Source: an uncultured Flavobacteriaceae bacterium (GTDB lineage: Bacteria; Bacteroidota; Bacteroidia; Flavobacteriales; Flavobacteriaceae). From it: DNA of 64,000 bases. The notes beneath the pieces are model-generated. The model made no database searches. It saw nothing but the letters and a program-made list of their open reading frames with translations, and had not been told where the DNA came from. Shown here piece by piece: positions 35,133 through 43,033 of this stretch (position 1 is the first letter of the stretch; every line of letters starts with the position of its first letter). The DNA is taken from positions 434,001-498,000 of the forward strand of contig CANLQD010000002.1 in NCBI GenBank assembly GCA_947493175.1, written 5' to 3'. The translations under genes and the position numbers were made by a program.

Positions 35133-35585
35133 TTAATCGAGCAACTGAGCAGCGTGATCTTTTGTTTTCACTTTCTCGATAACTTTGGAAACCATTCCAT
35201 TTTCATCAATCACAAAAGTCATACGATGAATACCGTCATATTCCCTACCCATGAATTTCTTCGGTCCCCATACACCGAAGGTCTTGATTACCGTATGATC
35301 TTCATCGGCTAGTAATGGAAATGGGAACTCATACTTGTTCTTAAAATTTGATTGTTTTTTAACCGAATCAGCGCTAACACCTAGTAATTCGTATCCTTGC
35401 GATTGTAAGGCAGCATAATTATCACGCAAATTACAGGCTTCTGCCGTACAGCCAGGGGTGTTGGCAGCAGGATAAAAGAATACGATCAATTTTTTACCCC
35501 TGTAATCTGATAAATTAATGGTACTTCCATCTTGTGCGGTTGCTGAAAATTCAGGTACTTTGTCCCCAACTTTTAATGTATTCAT
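35133..35585 (-). CDS. bcp: Thioredoxin-dependent thiol peroxidase (Bcp)
   Basis: A 150-residue peroxiredoxin Q-type protein. The motif YPAANTPGCTAEACNLRD (about 37-54) contains the peroxidatic Cys45 and, five residues on, the resolving Cys50. It uses thioredoxin to reduce peroxides. It is divergent from nth across 55 bases, which contain TAnnTTTG-like boxes in both directions (35599-35606 plus, 35625-35632 minus). Confidence 0.95.
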   Translation of the reverse strand: MNTLKVGDKVPEFSATAQDGSTINLSDYRGKKLIVFFYPAANTPGCTAEACNLRDNYAALQSQGYELLGVSADSVKKQSNFKNKYEFPFPLLADEDHTVIKTFGVWGPKKFMGREYDGIHRMTFVIDENGMVSKVIEKVKTKDHAAQLLD

Positions 35586-35640
35586 AGTTTATTATACTTA
35601 GATTTGTGTTTATTCTTTTCAGCTCAAAATTAAACAAAAA

Positions 35641-36306
35641 ATGACAAAAGCAGAAAGAGTTGACTATACAATTACCACCCTTCAACAACTCTATCCGAAA
35701 ATACCAGTGCCTTTGGAACACAAAGATCCTTATACCCTATTGATTGCGGTATTGTTGTCTGCACAAAGCACCGATGTTCGGGTCAACCAAATTACCCCGC
35801 TCCTATTTGCAAAAGCGGACAACCCTTTCGATATGGTAAAGCTCTCCGTTGAACAAATCAGGGAAATCATAAAACCGGTCGGATTATCGCCGATGAAATC
35901 AAAAGGCATTTACGGACTTTCAAATATTTTAATTGAAAAATACAACGGAGAAGTCCCTCAAGACATGGCACTGTTGGAGGAATTACCTGCCGTCGGACAT
36001 AAAACCGCTAGCGTTGTAGTGTCTCAGGCTTTCGGTATTCCAGCTTTTCCGGTTGACACCCATATACATCGCCTTATGTATCGTTGGGGATTTTCTAACG
36101 GTAAAAATGTAGTACAGACCGAAAAAGATGCCAAGCGATTGTTTCCAAAAGAACTATGGAACGACCTTCATCTTCAAATTATTTGGTATGGTAGGGAATA
36201 CAGTCCGGCAAGAGGTTGGAATCTTGAAAAAGATATCATTACCAGAACTATTGGCAGAAAAAAAGTGTTGAGCGACTATCATAAAACCAAAAAAGCCCGT
36301 AAATAA
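35641..36306 (+). CDS. nth: Endonuclease III (cysteine-free, no iron-sulfur cluster)
   Basis: A 221-residue helix-hairpin-helix DNA glycosylase/AP lyase that removes oxidised pyrimidines. It keeps the HhH lysine motif LPAVGHKTASVV (about 116-127) and the catalytic aspartate in FPVDTHIHR (about 137-145). The C-terminal C-x6-C-x2-C-x5-C cluster of E. coli Nth is absent (WYGREYSPARGWNLEKDI instead) and the whole protein contains no cysteine, so it cannot hold a [4Fe-4S] cluster. The start 56 bases from bcp is the first ATG. Its stop codon sits in the loop of a terminator (36292-36314). Confidence 0.93.
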   Translation: MTKAERVDYTITTLQQLYPKIPVPLEHKDPYTLLIAVLLSAQSTDVRVNQITPLLFAKADNPFDMVKLSVEQIREIIKPVGLSPMKSKGIYGLSNILIEKYNGEVPQDMALLEELPAVGHKTASVVVSQAFGIPAFPVDTHIHRLMYRWGFSNGKNVVQTEKDAKRLFPKELWNDLHLQIIWYGREYSPARGWNLEKDIITRTIGRKKVLSDYHKTKKARK

Positions 36307-36314
36307 CGGGCTTT
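36292..36314 (+). terminator. Terminator overlapping the nth stop codon
   Basis: A 9-bp stem AAAGCCCGT (36292-36300) / ACGGGCTTT (36306-36314) with loop AAATA. The nth stop codon lies in the loop and first base of the right arm. Confidence 0.7.
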
Positions 36315-36333
36315 AATACTTGTTCAACATGTT

Positions 36334-36477
36334 TTAATTCAAATTGTTCTCAAAACTGAGGTCGCCGTATTCAATAACGTGAAGCGATTTCGAAAAATCC
36401 AATAAAAACTTCACCGTTTCAGGGCAAGCCTTGTTCAGTTTGCAATCTTTTTGGTGTTTAGCGTAGATTTTTTCCAT
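36334..36477 (-). CDS. 47-aa small protein, first copy
   Basis: A 47-residue frame, start 36477, starting MEKIYAKHQKDCKLNKACP and continuing ETVKFLLDFSKSLHVIEYGD. It aligns without gaps with the 47-residue frame at 37491-37634 (about 55% identity, same length), and both lie 73-74 bases after a sigma-factor gene on the same strand. Conserved features are MExIYA, a Cys at position 12, and PETVxFLLDxSxSLH. Short soluble protein; family unrecognised. Duplicate conservation strongly supports coding. It could be a partner or modulator of the sigma factor. Confidence 0.72.
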   Translation of the reverse strand: MEKIYAKHQKDCKLNKACPETVKFLLDFSKSLHVIEYGDLSFENNLN

Positions 36478-36550
36478 ATTGATGATCGTATAGTTATAGT
36501 ATCATAACGCCATCAATACATAAATATTGTTTTACTACTTATAAGTTCGC

Positions 36551-37132
36551 CTAATTTGTTAATACGATATTGTTCTTGTCGATAATTTTACGAAGGTTGA
36601 TCAAAGCATATCTCATACGTCCTAAAGCCGTATTAATGCTAACTCCTGTGTTTTCAGAAATCTCTTTAAAGCTCATATCCTTGTAAATACGCATCAACAA
36701 TACCTCTTTTTGATCATCTGGAAGTTCTTCGATCAAACTGCGCAAGTCTGAATCTATTTGATCTTTTATTAGTTGCTTTTCAGCATTTAATTTATCATCA
36801 CCAATAACAGAGAAAATATTAAAATCCTCATTCCCTTCAAACATTGGCATTCTTTTGTTTCTTCTAAAGTGATCAATGATCAAGTTGTGTGCAATACGCA
36901 TAACCCATGGTAAAAACTTGCCCTCTTCGCTGTAGGTTCCTTTTTTTAAGGTCTTGATCACTTTAATGAAGGTATCTTGGAAAATATCTTCGGTTACATC
37001 TCTATCCAACACCTTGGAGTAGATAAAGCTCGAAATTCTTTGATTATGCCTGTTGATCAATACTTCCAACGCTTTTTCATCTCCGCTGATAAAGTTGTTT
37101 ACTAATACTGAGTCTTCAATTTGAAATTCCAT
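36551..37132 (-). CDS. ECF-like sigma-70 family factor, copy 1
   Basis: A 193-residue sigma factor with region 2 (INRHNQRISSFIYSKVLDRDVTEDIFQDTF, about 25-54, and the -10-binding FLPWVMRIAHNLIIDHFRR) and region 4 helix-turn-helix (LPDDQKEVLLMRIYKDMSFKEISENTGVSINTALGRM, about 137-173). No region 1 or 3, so it is group 4-like. It is about 80% identical to the product at 37709-38290 over the same length, so the two are recent duplicates. A 47-aa gene follows 73 bases later. A hairpin with T-run on the minus strand (37204-37240) precedes its leader. No anti-sigma gene of the usual membrane kind is present. Confidence 0.92.
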   Translation of the reverse strand: MEFQIEDSVLVNNFISGDEKALEVLINRHNQRISSFIYSKVLDRDVTEDIFQDTFIKVIKTLKKGTYSEEGKFLPWVMRIAHNLIIDHFRRNKRMPMFEGNEDFNIFSVIGDDKLNAEKQLIKDQIDSDLRSLIEELPDDQKEVLLMRIYKDMSFKEISENTGVSINTALGRMRYALINLRKIIDKNNIVLTN

Positions 37133-37436
37133 ACGAACAAGGTTTTGGTTAAGTAGGTGCTTCTTGTTTAAAAGCTTTTGTTAGTGTTTAGGTTTTTTCT
37201 TGTAAAAAAGACCGCTGTCGACTGATAGCTGCTTTTTTTAATTATGACCTAAAACTAGGCAATAGCCCCTCTTTGATAAAAACATTGTTGTAAAACCGCC
37301 TTATTTTGATGTGAAATCCATGTTTCTCTGATTCGAACACAATTTATTGGAGAATACCTCGTTTCGCCAAATTGAAAAATCATCGATAAACGGTTCAATT
37401 TTGTCCGCGGGAAACGTCCATTGCACAGAAAAGAGC

Positions 37437-37468
37437 ATAAAAAAACCCCGGCACTGGGGCCAGGGTTT
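37437..37468 (-). terminator. Terminator after second small protein gene
   Basis: On the minus strand a 10-bp stem (AAACCCTGGC/GCCGGGGTTT with one G-U pair) with a 6-base loop is followed by a T-run. It lies 22 bases after the stop codon of the 47-aa gene at 37491 and separates the two duplicated modules. Confidence 0.8.
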
Positions 37469-37490
37469 GTTTTGATGGTAGTGGAGTACC

Positions 37491-37634
37491 TTAATTCTTA
37501 TTACTTTCAAAAATCACTCCTTCTATTTCGGTCAAGTGCAGTGACCTGGAGTAATCCAATAAAAACCTTACTGTTTCGGGCTTTGCCTTTACCAATCTAC
37601 ATTTCGTTTCGTCATTAGCGTAAATGTCTTCCAT
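37491..37634 (-). CDS. 47-aa small protein, second copy
   Basis: A 47-residue frame, start 37634, starting MEDIYANDETKCRLVKAKP and then ETVRFLLDYSRSLHLTEIEG. It matches the copy at 36334 in length and in about 26 positions (MExIYA, Cys12, PETVxFLLDxSxSLH, C-terminal FE-N-N). It follows the second sigma-factor gene by 74 bases and is followed by a strong terminator, so sigma and small protein appear to form a two-gene unit. No family recognised and no membrane segment. Confidence 0.72.
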   Translation of the reverse strand: MEDIYANDETKCRLVKAKPETVRFLLDYSRSLHLTEIEGVIFESNKN

Positions 37635-37708
37635 AGTATCTTGTTATTGTTATTGTATAGATAACGATACTAAGATACATATAGTGGTTCTCTTCGACCT
37701 TTGGTAAA

Positions 37709-38290
37709 TTAATTCGTTAAAACAATATTATGCTTCTCAATAATCTTTCTAAGATTAATAAGCGCGTATCGCATTCTACCTAATGCCGTATTGATGCTCA
37801 CGCCTGTAATCTCGGAAATCTCCTTAAAGCTCATATCCTTATATATACGCATGTGCAAAACCTCTTTTTGATCGGTCGGTAACTCTTGGATCAAAAGGTT
37901 CAAATCACAATCTATTTGTTCTTTGATCAACTGCTTTTCGATATTTAAGCGGTCATCACTCACAAAAGAGAAAATATTAAAGCTATCGCTACCTTCAAAC
38001 ATTGGCATTCTACTAGTTTTCCTAAAATGGTCTATAATCAAGTTATGTGCTATGCGCATTACCCAAGGCAAGAACTTGCCCTCTTCACTATAGCTGCCTC
38101 GTTTAAGGGTGCGAATTACCTTAATAAAGGTATCTTGGAAGATATCTTCCGTAATATCACGATCATTTACTTTAGAATAAATAAAACCGCTTATTCGCTG
38201 GTTATGCCTGTTGATGAGTGTTTCTAGAGCTCTTTCGTCTCCGTTGATGTAGTTTTTGATAAGTAGGGAATCGTCAATAAGTACGTCCAT
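37709..38290 (-). CDS. ECF-like sigma-70 family factor, copy 2
   Basis: A 193-residue sigma factor nearly collinear with the copy at 36551-37132 (about 80% identity; both end in RKII-K-NIVLTN). Region 2 reads LINRHNQRISGFIYSKVNDRDITEDIFQDTF and region 4 LPTDQKEVLHMRIYKDMSFKEISEITGVSINTALGRM. The ATG at 38290 aligns with the other copy's start; the longer frame to 38323 would read through an inverted repeat. That repeat (38291-38378) abuts the start codon. It is divergent from uvrA. Confidence 0.92.
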   Translation of the reverse strand: MDVLIDDSLLIKNYINGDERALETLINRHNQRISGFIYSKVNDRDITEDIFQDTFIKVIRTLKRGSYSEEGKFLPWVMRIAHNLIIDHFRKTSRMPMFEGSDSFNIFSFVSDDRLNIEKQLIKEQIDCDLNLLIQELPTDQKEVLHMRIYKDMSFKEISEITGVSINTALGRMRYALINLRKIIEKHNIVLTN

Positions 38291-38378
38291 AACAATTACT
38301 TTTTTGGTTACAACTATGGCCATTCCTGGGGTAGAAGGCCTTTAAGGTTATTCCTCGAATTCTAAAAAAGTAATTGTT
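38291..38378 (-). promoter_or_regulatory. 15-bp perfect inverted repeat flanking the leader of sigma copy 2
   Basis: AACAATTACTTTTTT (38291-38305) and AAAAAAGTAATTGTT (38364-38378) are exact reverse complements around a 58-base spacer. The left arm touches the start codon at 38290, so in the mRNA a long stem could hide the start. It could also be a DNA site for a regulator. Not seen at the other sigma copy. Confidence 0.5.
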
Positions 38379-38486
38379 GAACTATAGGCTTTTAACGTTT
38401 TGTTACCATCAAATATAGAAAAAATTAAATACAACCAACAAAATTGTTCGTGAACTAATATAAATTTGAACAAGGGTCATACCATC

Positions 38487-38518
38487 CTTGGCTTAAAATT
38501 AGGGCTGTTGTATCTTTG
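38487..38518 (+). promoter_or_regulatory. Bacteroidota-type promoter of uvrA
   Basis: CTTG (38487-38490), a 20-base spacer and TATCTTTG (38511-38518). The -7 box is exact and spacing ideal. The uvrA ATG at 38536 is 17 bases downstream. Confidence 0.62.
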
Positions 38519-38535
38519 TAGCTATACTTTTGAAT

Positions 38536-41316
38536 ATGCCCGAATTAATAGACGTTGACCCCAAAGAAAACATTATCATTAAAGGTGCCAAACTGCACAA
38601 TCTTAAGAATATTGATGTCGTTATTCCCAGAAATAAATTAGTTGTCATCACCGGATTATCCGGATCGGGCAAATCAAGTCTGGCGTTCGATACATTATAT
38701 GCAGAGGGCCAACGACGGTATGTAGAAAGTCTTTCCTCCTATGCCCGGCAGTTTCTCGGCAAGCTCGATAAGCCAAAAGTCGATTATATCAAAGGAATCG
38801 CTCCGGCCATTGCCATAGAACAAAAGGTAAATTCGACCAATCCGCGATCTACCGTGGGTACTACAACGGAGATTTATGACTATCTAAAATTGTTATATGC
38901 CCGCATTGGCAAAACAATTTCCCCAATATCCGGAAACGAAGTAAAAAAGCACACAGTTACCGATGTCATCGATCATGTAAAAGAATACGATCCGGGTACC
39001 AAGCTTTTGCTGTTGGCGCCCATTGCGATTGACGAAAAGCGCGACCCCTTCAAGTCTGTTCAGCTGTTGGCAAAACAAGGCTATGCCCGTATCAAATATA
39101 AAGGTGAAGTGGTACGCATCGACAAGGCTCCCAAAGATATCGAAAGATCTTTTTTCTTGGTGGTCGACCGCATTGTGGCCCAGAATGATGAAGATTTTTA
39201 CAACCGATTGGCAAACGCTGTAGACAGTGCCTATTTTGAGGGGAAAGGAGAATGCATCATCGAAGAACTATCGACCCAGGAACAGCACCTGTTCAGTAAT
39301 AATTTTGAGCTAGACGGAATGTCTTTCCTAGAACCAAATGTACATCTGTTCAGTTTCAACAATCCGTACGGTGCCTGCCCAAAATGTGAAGGTTATGGAG
39401 ATGTTATCGGAATCGATGAAGACCTTGTAATTCCCAATACCGCCCTTTCCGTTTATGAGAATGCAGTTTTTCCTTGGAGAGGTGAAAGCATGGGCTGGTA
39501 TCGTGATCAATTGGTAAATTCTGCCTACAAGTTCGATTTTCCCATACACAAACCATGGTTTCAACTTAATGAAGAACACAAAGAGTTGGTTTGGAAGGGC
39601 AATGATCATTTCGTAGGACTCGATAAGTTTTTCGCAACGCTGGAGGAAAAGAGTTATAAAATCCAAAATCGTGTGATGCTCTCCCGTTATCGGGGAAAAA
39701 CCAAATGCAATAGTTGCAAGGGCAAACGTCTTCGAAAAGAGACCGACTACGTAAAGGTCTATGGTAAATCAATTTCGGATTTGGTAGAATTATCTATCGA
39801 AAAACTGATTGTATTTTTTGATTCAATGCAGCTTGGTACGCATGATGCGAAAATTGCATCGCGCCTCTTAAAAGAAATCAACACGAGGCTCGGCTTTTTA
39901 AATAAAGTCGGGTTGGGATACTTGACCTTAAACCGAAAATCAAATACGCTTTCTGGTGGGGAAAGCCAACGCATTAATCTTGCCACTTCTTTGGGAAGTA
40001 GCTTGGTAGGAAGTATGTATATTCTTGATGAACCTAGCATAGGCCTACACCCCAAAGACACCGAAAATTTGATCGACGTACTTAAATCGCTTCGCGACTT
40101 AGGAAATACGGTTATTGTGGTGGAGCACGACGAGGATGTAATGAAGGCAGCTGATCGAGTCATCGATATTGGCCCGCAAGCGGGTACCCATGGCGGAGAA
40201 GTAGTTGCCAACGGAACCTATAACGAAATGTTATCCTCCGATTCGTTGACCGCTTATTATCTCAGCGGTGCAGAAGAAATTGCGGTACCGGTCAAAAGAA
40301 GAAGTTCAAAAAATCATATAACCATCAAAGGGGCACGTGAGAACAACCTTAAAAACATCGATGTCACCTTTCCATTAAATATGTTGACGGTTATAACCGG
40401 TGTTTCGGGTAGCGGTAAGAGTACGTTGGTGAAAAAGCTTTTGTACCCTATTCTCTTAAAAGAGGTAGGAGGCTATGGTGAAAAAGCGGGCCAATATACT
40501 TCGGTAGAAGGTAAATACGATGCGATCAAGCATGTAGAATTTGTAGATCAGAACCCTATTGGCAGGTCTTCCCGTTCGAACCCTGTTACTTATATTAAAG
40601 CATACGATGATATCAGAAGCTTGTTCGCATCCCAAAAACTCAGCAAGATAAGAGCATACCAGGCCAAACATTTTTCTTTTAATGTTGATGGCGGACGTTG
40701 TGAAAAATGTAAGGGTGAAGGAGAGATTACCGTAGAGATGCAGTTTATGGCCGATGTGCATTTAGAATGCGATACTTGCGAAGGCAAACGGTTTAAGAAA
40801 GAAGTATTGGAAGTAAAGTTCGAGAATGCCTCTATAGATGACGTTTTGAACATGACGATAGACGATGCCATTGCATTCTTCGAAAAACATAAGCAAGTAA
40901 AAATTACTAACAAGCTAAAACCTTTACAAGATGTAGGCTTGGGATATGTGACACTCGGGCAGTCGTCCTCTACCCTATCGGGTGGGGAGGCGCAGCGAAT
41001 CAAGCTTGCTTCGTTCCTGGTCAAGGGAACCACTAAAGACAAGGCGTTGTTCATTTTTGATGAACCTACGACCGGTCTCCATTTTCATGACATCAAAAAA
41101 CTTTTGAAATCGTTCGATGCGTTGATCGAACGCGGTCATTCCGTTATCGTCATCGAACACAATATTGAGCTTATTAAATGCGCAGATCATATTATTGACC
41201 TAGGATTGGAAGGTGGTGAGAATGGTGGGCAACTATTGGCCCAAGGCACCCCTGAAGAGCTTATAACCGATACTACTTCTTATACTGCAAAATATTTAAA
41301 AGAGAAGTTGTCCTAA
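38536..41316 (+). CDS. uvrA: Excinuclease ABC subunit A
   Basis: A 926-residue UvrA, the damage-sensing ATPase of nucleotide excision repair, acting as a dimer with UvrB. Visible are two Walker A motifs (TGLSGSGKSSLAFDTLYAEGQ near 43-62 and TGVSGSGKSTL near 625-635), two ABC signatures (TLSGGESQRINLA and TLSGGEAQRIKLA), and zinc-finger cysteines (CPKCEGYG, CNSCKGKR, CEKCKGEG, CDTCEGKRF). Length and order are standard. The ATG at 38536 is preferred over the TTG at 38530. It is divergent from the second sigma gene. Confidence 0.97.
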   Translation: MPELIDVDPKENIIIKGAKLHNLKNIDVVIPRNKLVVITGLSGSGKSSLAFDTLYAEGQRRYVESLSSYARQFLGKLDKPKVDYIKGIAPAIAIEQKVNSTNPRSTVGTTTEIYDYLKLLYARIGKTISPISGNEVKKHTVTDVIDHVKEYDPGTKLLLLAPIAIDEKRDPFKSVQLLAKQGYARIKYKGEVVRIDKAPKDIERSFFLVVDRIVAQNDEDFYNRLANAVDSAYFEGKGECIIEELSTQEQHLFSNNFELDGMSFLEPNVHLFSFNNPYGACPKCEGYGDVIGIDEDLVIPNTALSVYENAVFPWRGESMGWYRDQLVNSAYKFDFPIHKPWFQLNEEHKELVWKGNDHFVGLDKFFATLEEKSYKIQNRVMLSRYRGKTKCNSCKGKRLRKETDYVKVYGKSISDLVELSIEKLIVFFDSMQLGTHDAKIASRLLKEINTRLGFLNKVGLGYLTLNRKSNTLSGGESQRINLATSLGSSLVGSMYILDEPSIGLHPKDTENLIDVLKSLRDLGNTVIVVEHDEDVMKAADRVIDIGPQAGTHGGEVVANGTYNEMLSSDSLTAYYLSGAEEIAVPVKRRSSKNHITIKGARENNLKNIDVTFPLNMLTVITGVSGSGKSTLVKKLLYPILLKEVGGYGEKAGQYTSVEGKYDAIKHVEFVDQNPIGRSSRSNPVTYIKAYDDIRSLFASQKLSKIRAYQAKHFSFNVDGGRCEKCKGEGEITVEMQFMADVHLECDTCEGKRFKKEVLEVKFENASIDDVLNMTIDDAIAFFEKHKQVKITNKLKPLQDVGLGYVTLGQSSSTLSGGEAQRIKLASFLVKGTTKDKALFIFDEPTTGLHFHDIKKLLKSFDALIERGHSVIVIEHNIELIKCADHIIDLGLEGGENGGQLLAQGTPEELITDTTSYTAKYLKEKLS

Positions 41317-41630
41317 TTATAGGGATACTTTTTAAGAAAATAAACCTCGTTTGCTTGCGACCATTAAAAAAGGGATGCCCCATCTTCTAACTATATCGGA
41401 ATTGGAAAGTCTTCCCCCAATGTAAAACCCATTATTGAAAAAGTTGTAAACTGAAATCGGATGGTGGTTTCCTTAGCTATCATAATATAATTCCTTCGTT
41501 TCCTTTTTTGAAATTTTTCCATCTAATTCATCTTTAGAATTTATAAGGAAAGGTTTTCTTTTATAGTTCTTCGCCAAGTCATTAAACTATAATTACTTAA
41601 TATTCAATGTTTTATAAAATACCTAAATTT

Positions 41631-41646
41631 TTGGCACGCTGTTTGG
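41631..41646 (+). promoter_or_regulatory. Sigma-54-like promoter (-24/-12)
   Basis: TTGGCACG (41631-41638), four bases, then TTGG (41643-41646). This matches the sigma-54 consensus TGGCACG-N4-TTGC in all but the last base, with exact spacing. Transcription would start near 41658, about 60 bases before the ATG at 41719. No TAnnTTTG promoter is seen there. Confidence 0.5.
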
Positions 41647-41684
41647 TGTATAGTACTCGAATGCGAATAATTCCATTCAGAACC

Positions 41685-41702
41685 ACCTACCAAGTGGTAG
41701 GT
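41685..41702. promoter_or_regulatory. Palindrome in leader of Arg/Ser-rich protein gene
   Basis: ACCTACCA (41685-41692), AG, TGGTAGGT (41695-41702): perfect 8-bp arms, 16 bases before the ATG at 41719 and inside the transcript predicted from the sigma-54-like promoter. It could be an RNA hairpin near the ribosome site or an operator. Confidence 0.45.
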
Positions 41703-41718
41703 ATTAAAACCTTATATC

Positions 41719-42933
41719 ATGAAAAAAATCGTACTCTTTTTTTCGGCCCTTTTATTAGGTACCACAGGTATCATGGCCGCCAGTACTATCGAAAATAAGG
41801 TTGCCGAACGCAATGCTTATAGATTCAACGACTCTTTCATTTTTGTAGAAGGTGGCATTACGTTTTCAGTATATCCAGATGGAGAGTTTGACTTTTATAT
41901 CGATGACTATATCAACGGACGAAGAAACCGGATTACTTTCAATTCAGGTTTCGACTATAATCCGTACGTACAGTACGATGATTACGGCGCCGTTATACAA
42001 GTAGAAAATGTTCCCGTGTTCTATGACTTTTACGGACGTGTTACCCAAATAGGTGATGTAGATGTAAGATATCGTAACAATAGGGTGCGTCGTGTTGGTG
42101 GCATGGTAGTCTTTTATAACAATCGTGGATTTTATGATTATCATACAGGATTTGTTAACGTGTATAACAGATATTATGTATATAGACCGTTTCACGCTTT
42201 CTTTGCCAGACCTGCCGTAGGATTCTGTTTAGTGTACAACCGACCCTATAGAAGGTTCTATACACCGATTCGATACACATACTATCGACCATATCGATTC
42301 AATCAGCGAAGAACGTATGCCCGAATAGGTAGGGAGCACCGATACAATAATGTTCGAAGAGAGCGATCTACCGTCTATAGAAATGATAAAAGAGTTGCTG
42401 TACGAGAAAATAGAAGAGCCAATACCGGTAGAAGTAACCGTACGGTCGCCAAGGCGAACAACAAAAGAAGCCGTAGTACCAATACGGTTCAAAGAACCAA
42501 TAGGTCTCGAAATAGTGTTGCCACTTCTAGGGCTAATCCCAATGTTCGCGCCAACAGGTCTAATAATAGCGTGTCTAGTAGAAGTACTGGGAACCGTACC
42601 AAGACCGTTGAAAGCAGAAATGTGAAAAGAGGTGATTCAAGATCTGCTAATAACAGATCCGTTACCAAAAGGTCGTCAAGACAAAATACCGTCTCGACCC
42701 GATCGGTAACCAGAACGCCTAGAAGTACTACGTTAACACGTAGTAGGAGCACGACCTATAAGGCACCAAAACGAAATACGGTAAAGCGTTCCTCACGGTC
42801 CTCGACACCTACTAAAAGTAGGAGTACCGTATCAAGAAGTTCTTCGAGCAGGTCTGCTGCCAAGGCTTCCAACAGAAGTAGTAGAAGTAGTAATTCTAGA
42901 GCCACTACATCGAGAAGTTCTAGAAGACAATAA
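41719..42933 (+). CDS. Secreted protein with Arg/Ser-rich C-terminal half, unknown function
   Basis: A 404-residue protein with a signal peptide (MKKIVLFFSALLLGTTGIMA, about 1-21), an aromatic- and Tyr/Arg-rich middle with repeated YRPYR/YNRY words (about 40-205), and an extremely basic low-complexity C-terminal half (about 210-404) made of Arg, Ser, Thr, Asn and Lys in words such as SRSTT, RSSRS and TSRSSRRQ. No catalytic motif. Composition suggests a nucleic-acid- or polyanion-binding or structural secreted protein. The rest of the upstream gap (41317-41718) holds no other gene I can support. Confidence 0.8.
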   Translation: MKKIVLFFSALLLGTTGIMAASTIENKVAERNAYRFNDSFIFVEGGITFSVYPDGEFDFYIDDYINGRRNRITFNSGFDYNPYVQYDDYGAVIQVENVPVFYDFYGRVTQIGDVDVRYRNNRVRRVGGMVVFYNNRGFYDYHTGFVNVYNRYYVYRPFHAFFARPAVGFCLVYNRPYRRFYTPIRYTYYRPYRFNQRRTYARIGREHRYNNVRRERSTVYRNDKRVAVRENRRANTGRSNRTVAKANNKRSRSTNTVQRTNRSRNSVATSRANPNVRANRSNNSVSSRSTGNRTKTVESRNVKRGDSRSANNRSVTKRSSRQNTVSTRSVTRTPRSTTLTRSRSTTYKAPKRNTVKRSSRSSTPTKSRSTVSRSSSSRSAAKASNRSSRSSNSRATTSRSSRRQ

Positions 42934-42970
42934 AAGAAATAAAGATAGTTTTTAGGTTGGTTAGTTGTTT

Positions 42971-43009
42971 ACCTCCGTAGTAGATTCTTCTGCTGCGGAG
43001 GTTTTTTTG
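42971..43009 (+). terminator. Strong terminator after Arg/Ser-rich protein gene
   Basis: A 14-bp stem ACCTCCGTAGTAGA (42971-42984) / TCTGCTGCGGAGGT (42989-43002) with two G-U pairs, loop TTCT, then seven T. Confidence 0.88.
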
Positions 43010-43033
43010 TTTTAAACCCAAACCCAAGGTTCA

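Noticed and set aside
37204..37240. Minus-strand hairpin with T-run before the first sigma gene
   Set aside because: Terminator-like but lies in the leader, so I cannot tell attenuator from chance; not listed as a feature.
37301..37435. 45-codon minus-strand frame MLFSVQWTF after the terminator at 37437
   Set aside because: It begins right at the terminator T-run, and the only resemblance to the 47-aa proteins is a weak FIDDFS segment. Could be a decayed third copy, but evidence is thin.
41391..41522. 43-codon minus-strand frame in the uvrA downstream spacer
   Set aside because: Composition is not protein-like enough and no promoter or homologue is visible.
42350..42625. Frames antisense or shifted over the Arg/Ser-rich gene
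   Set aside because: Low-complexity codons open other frames by chance.
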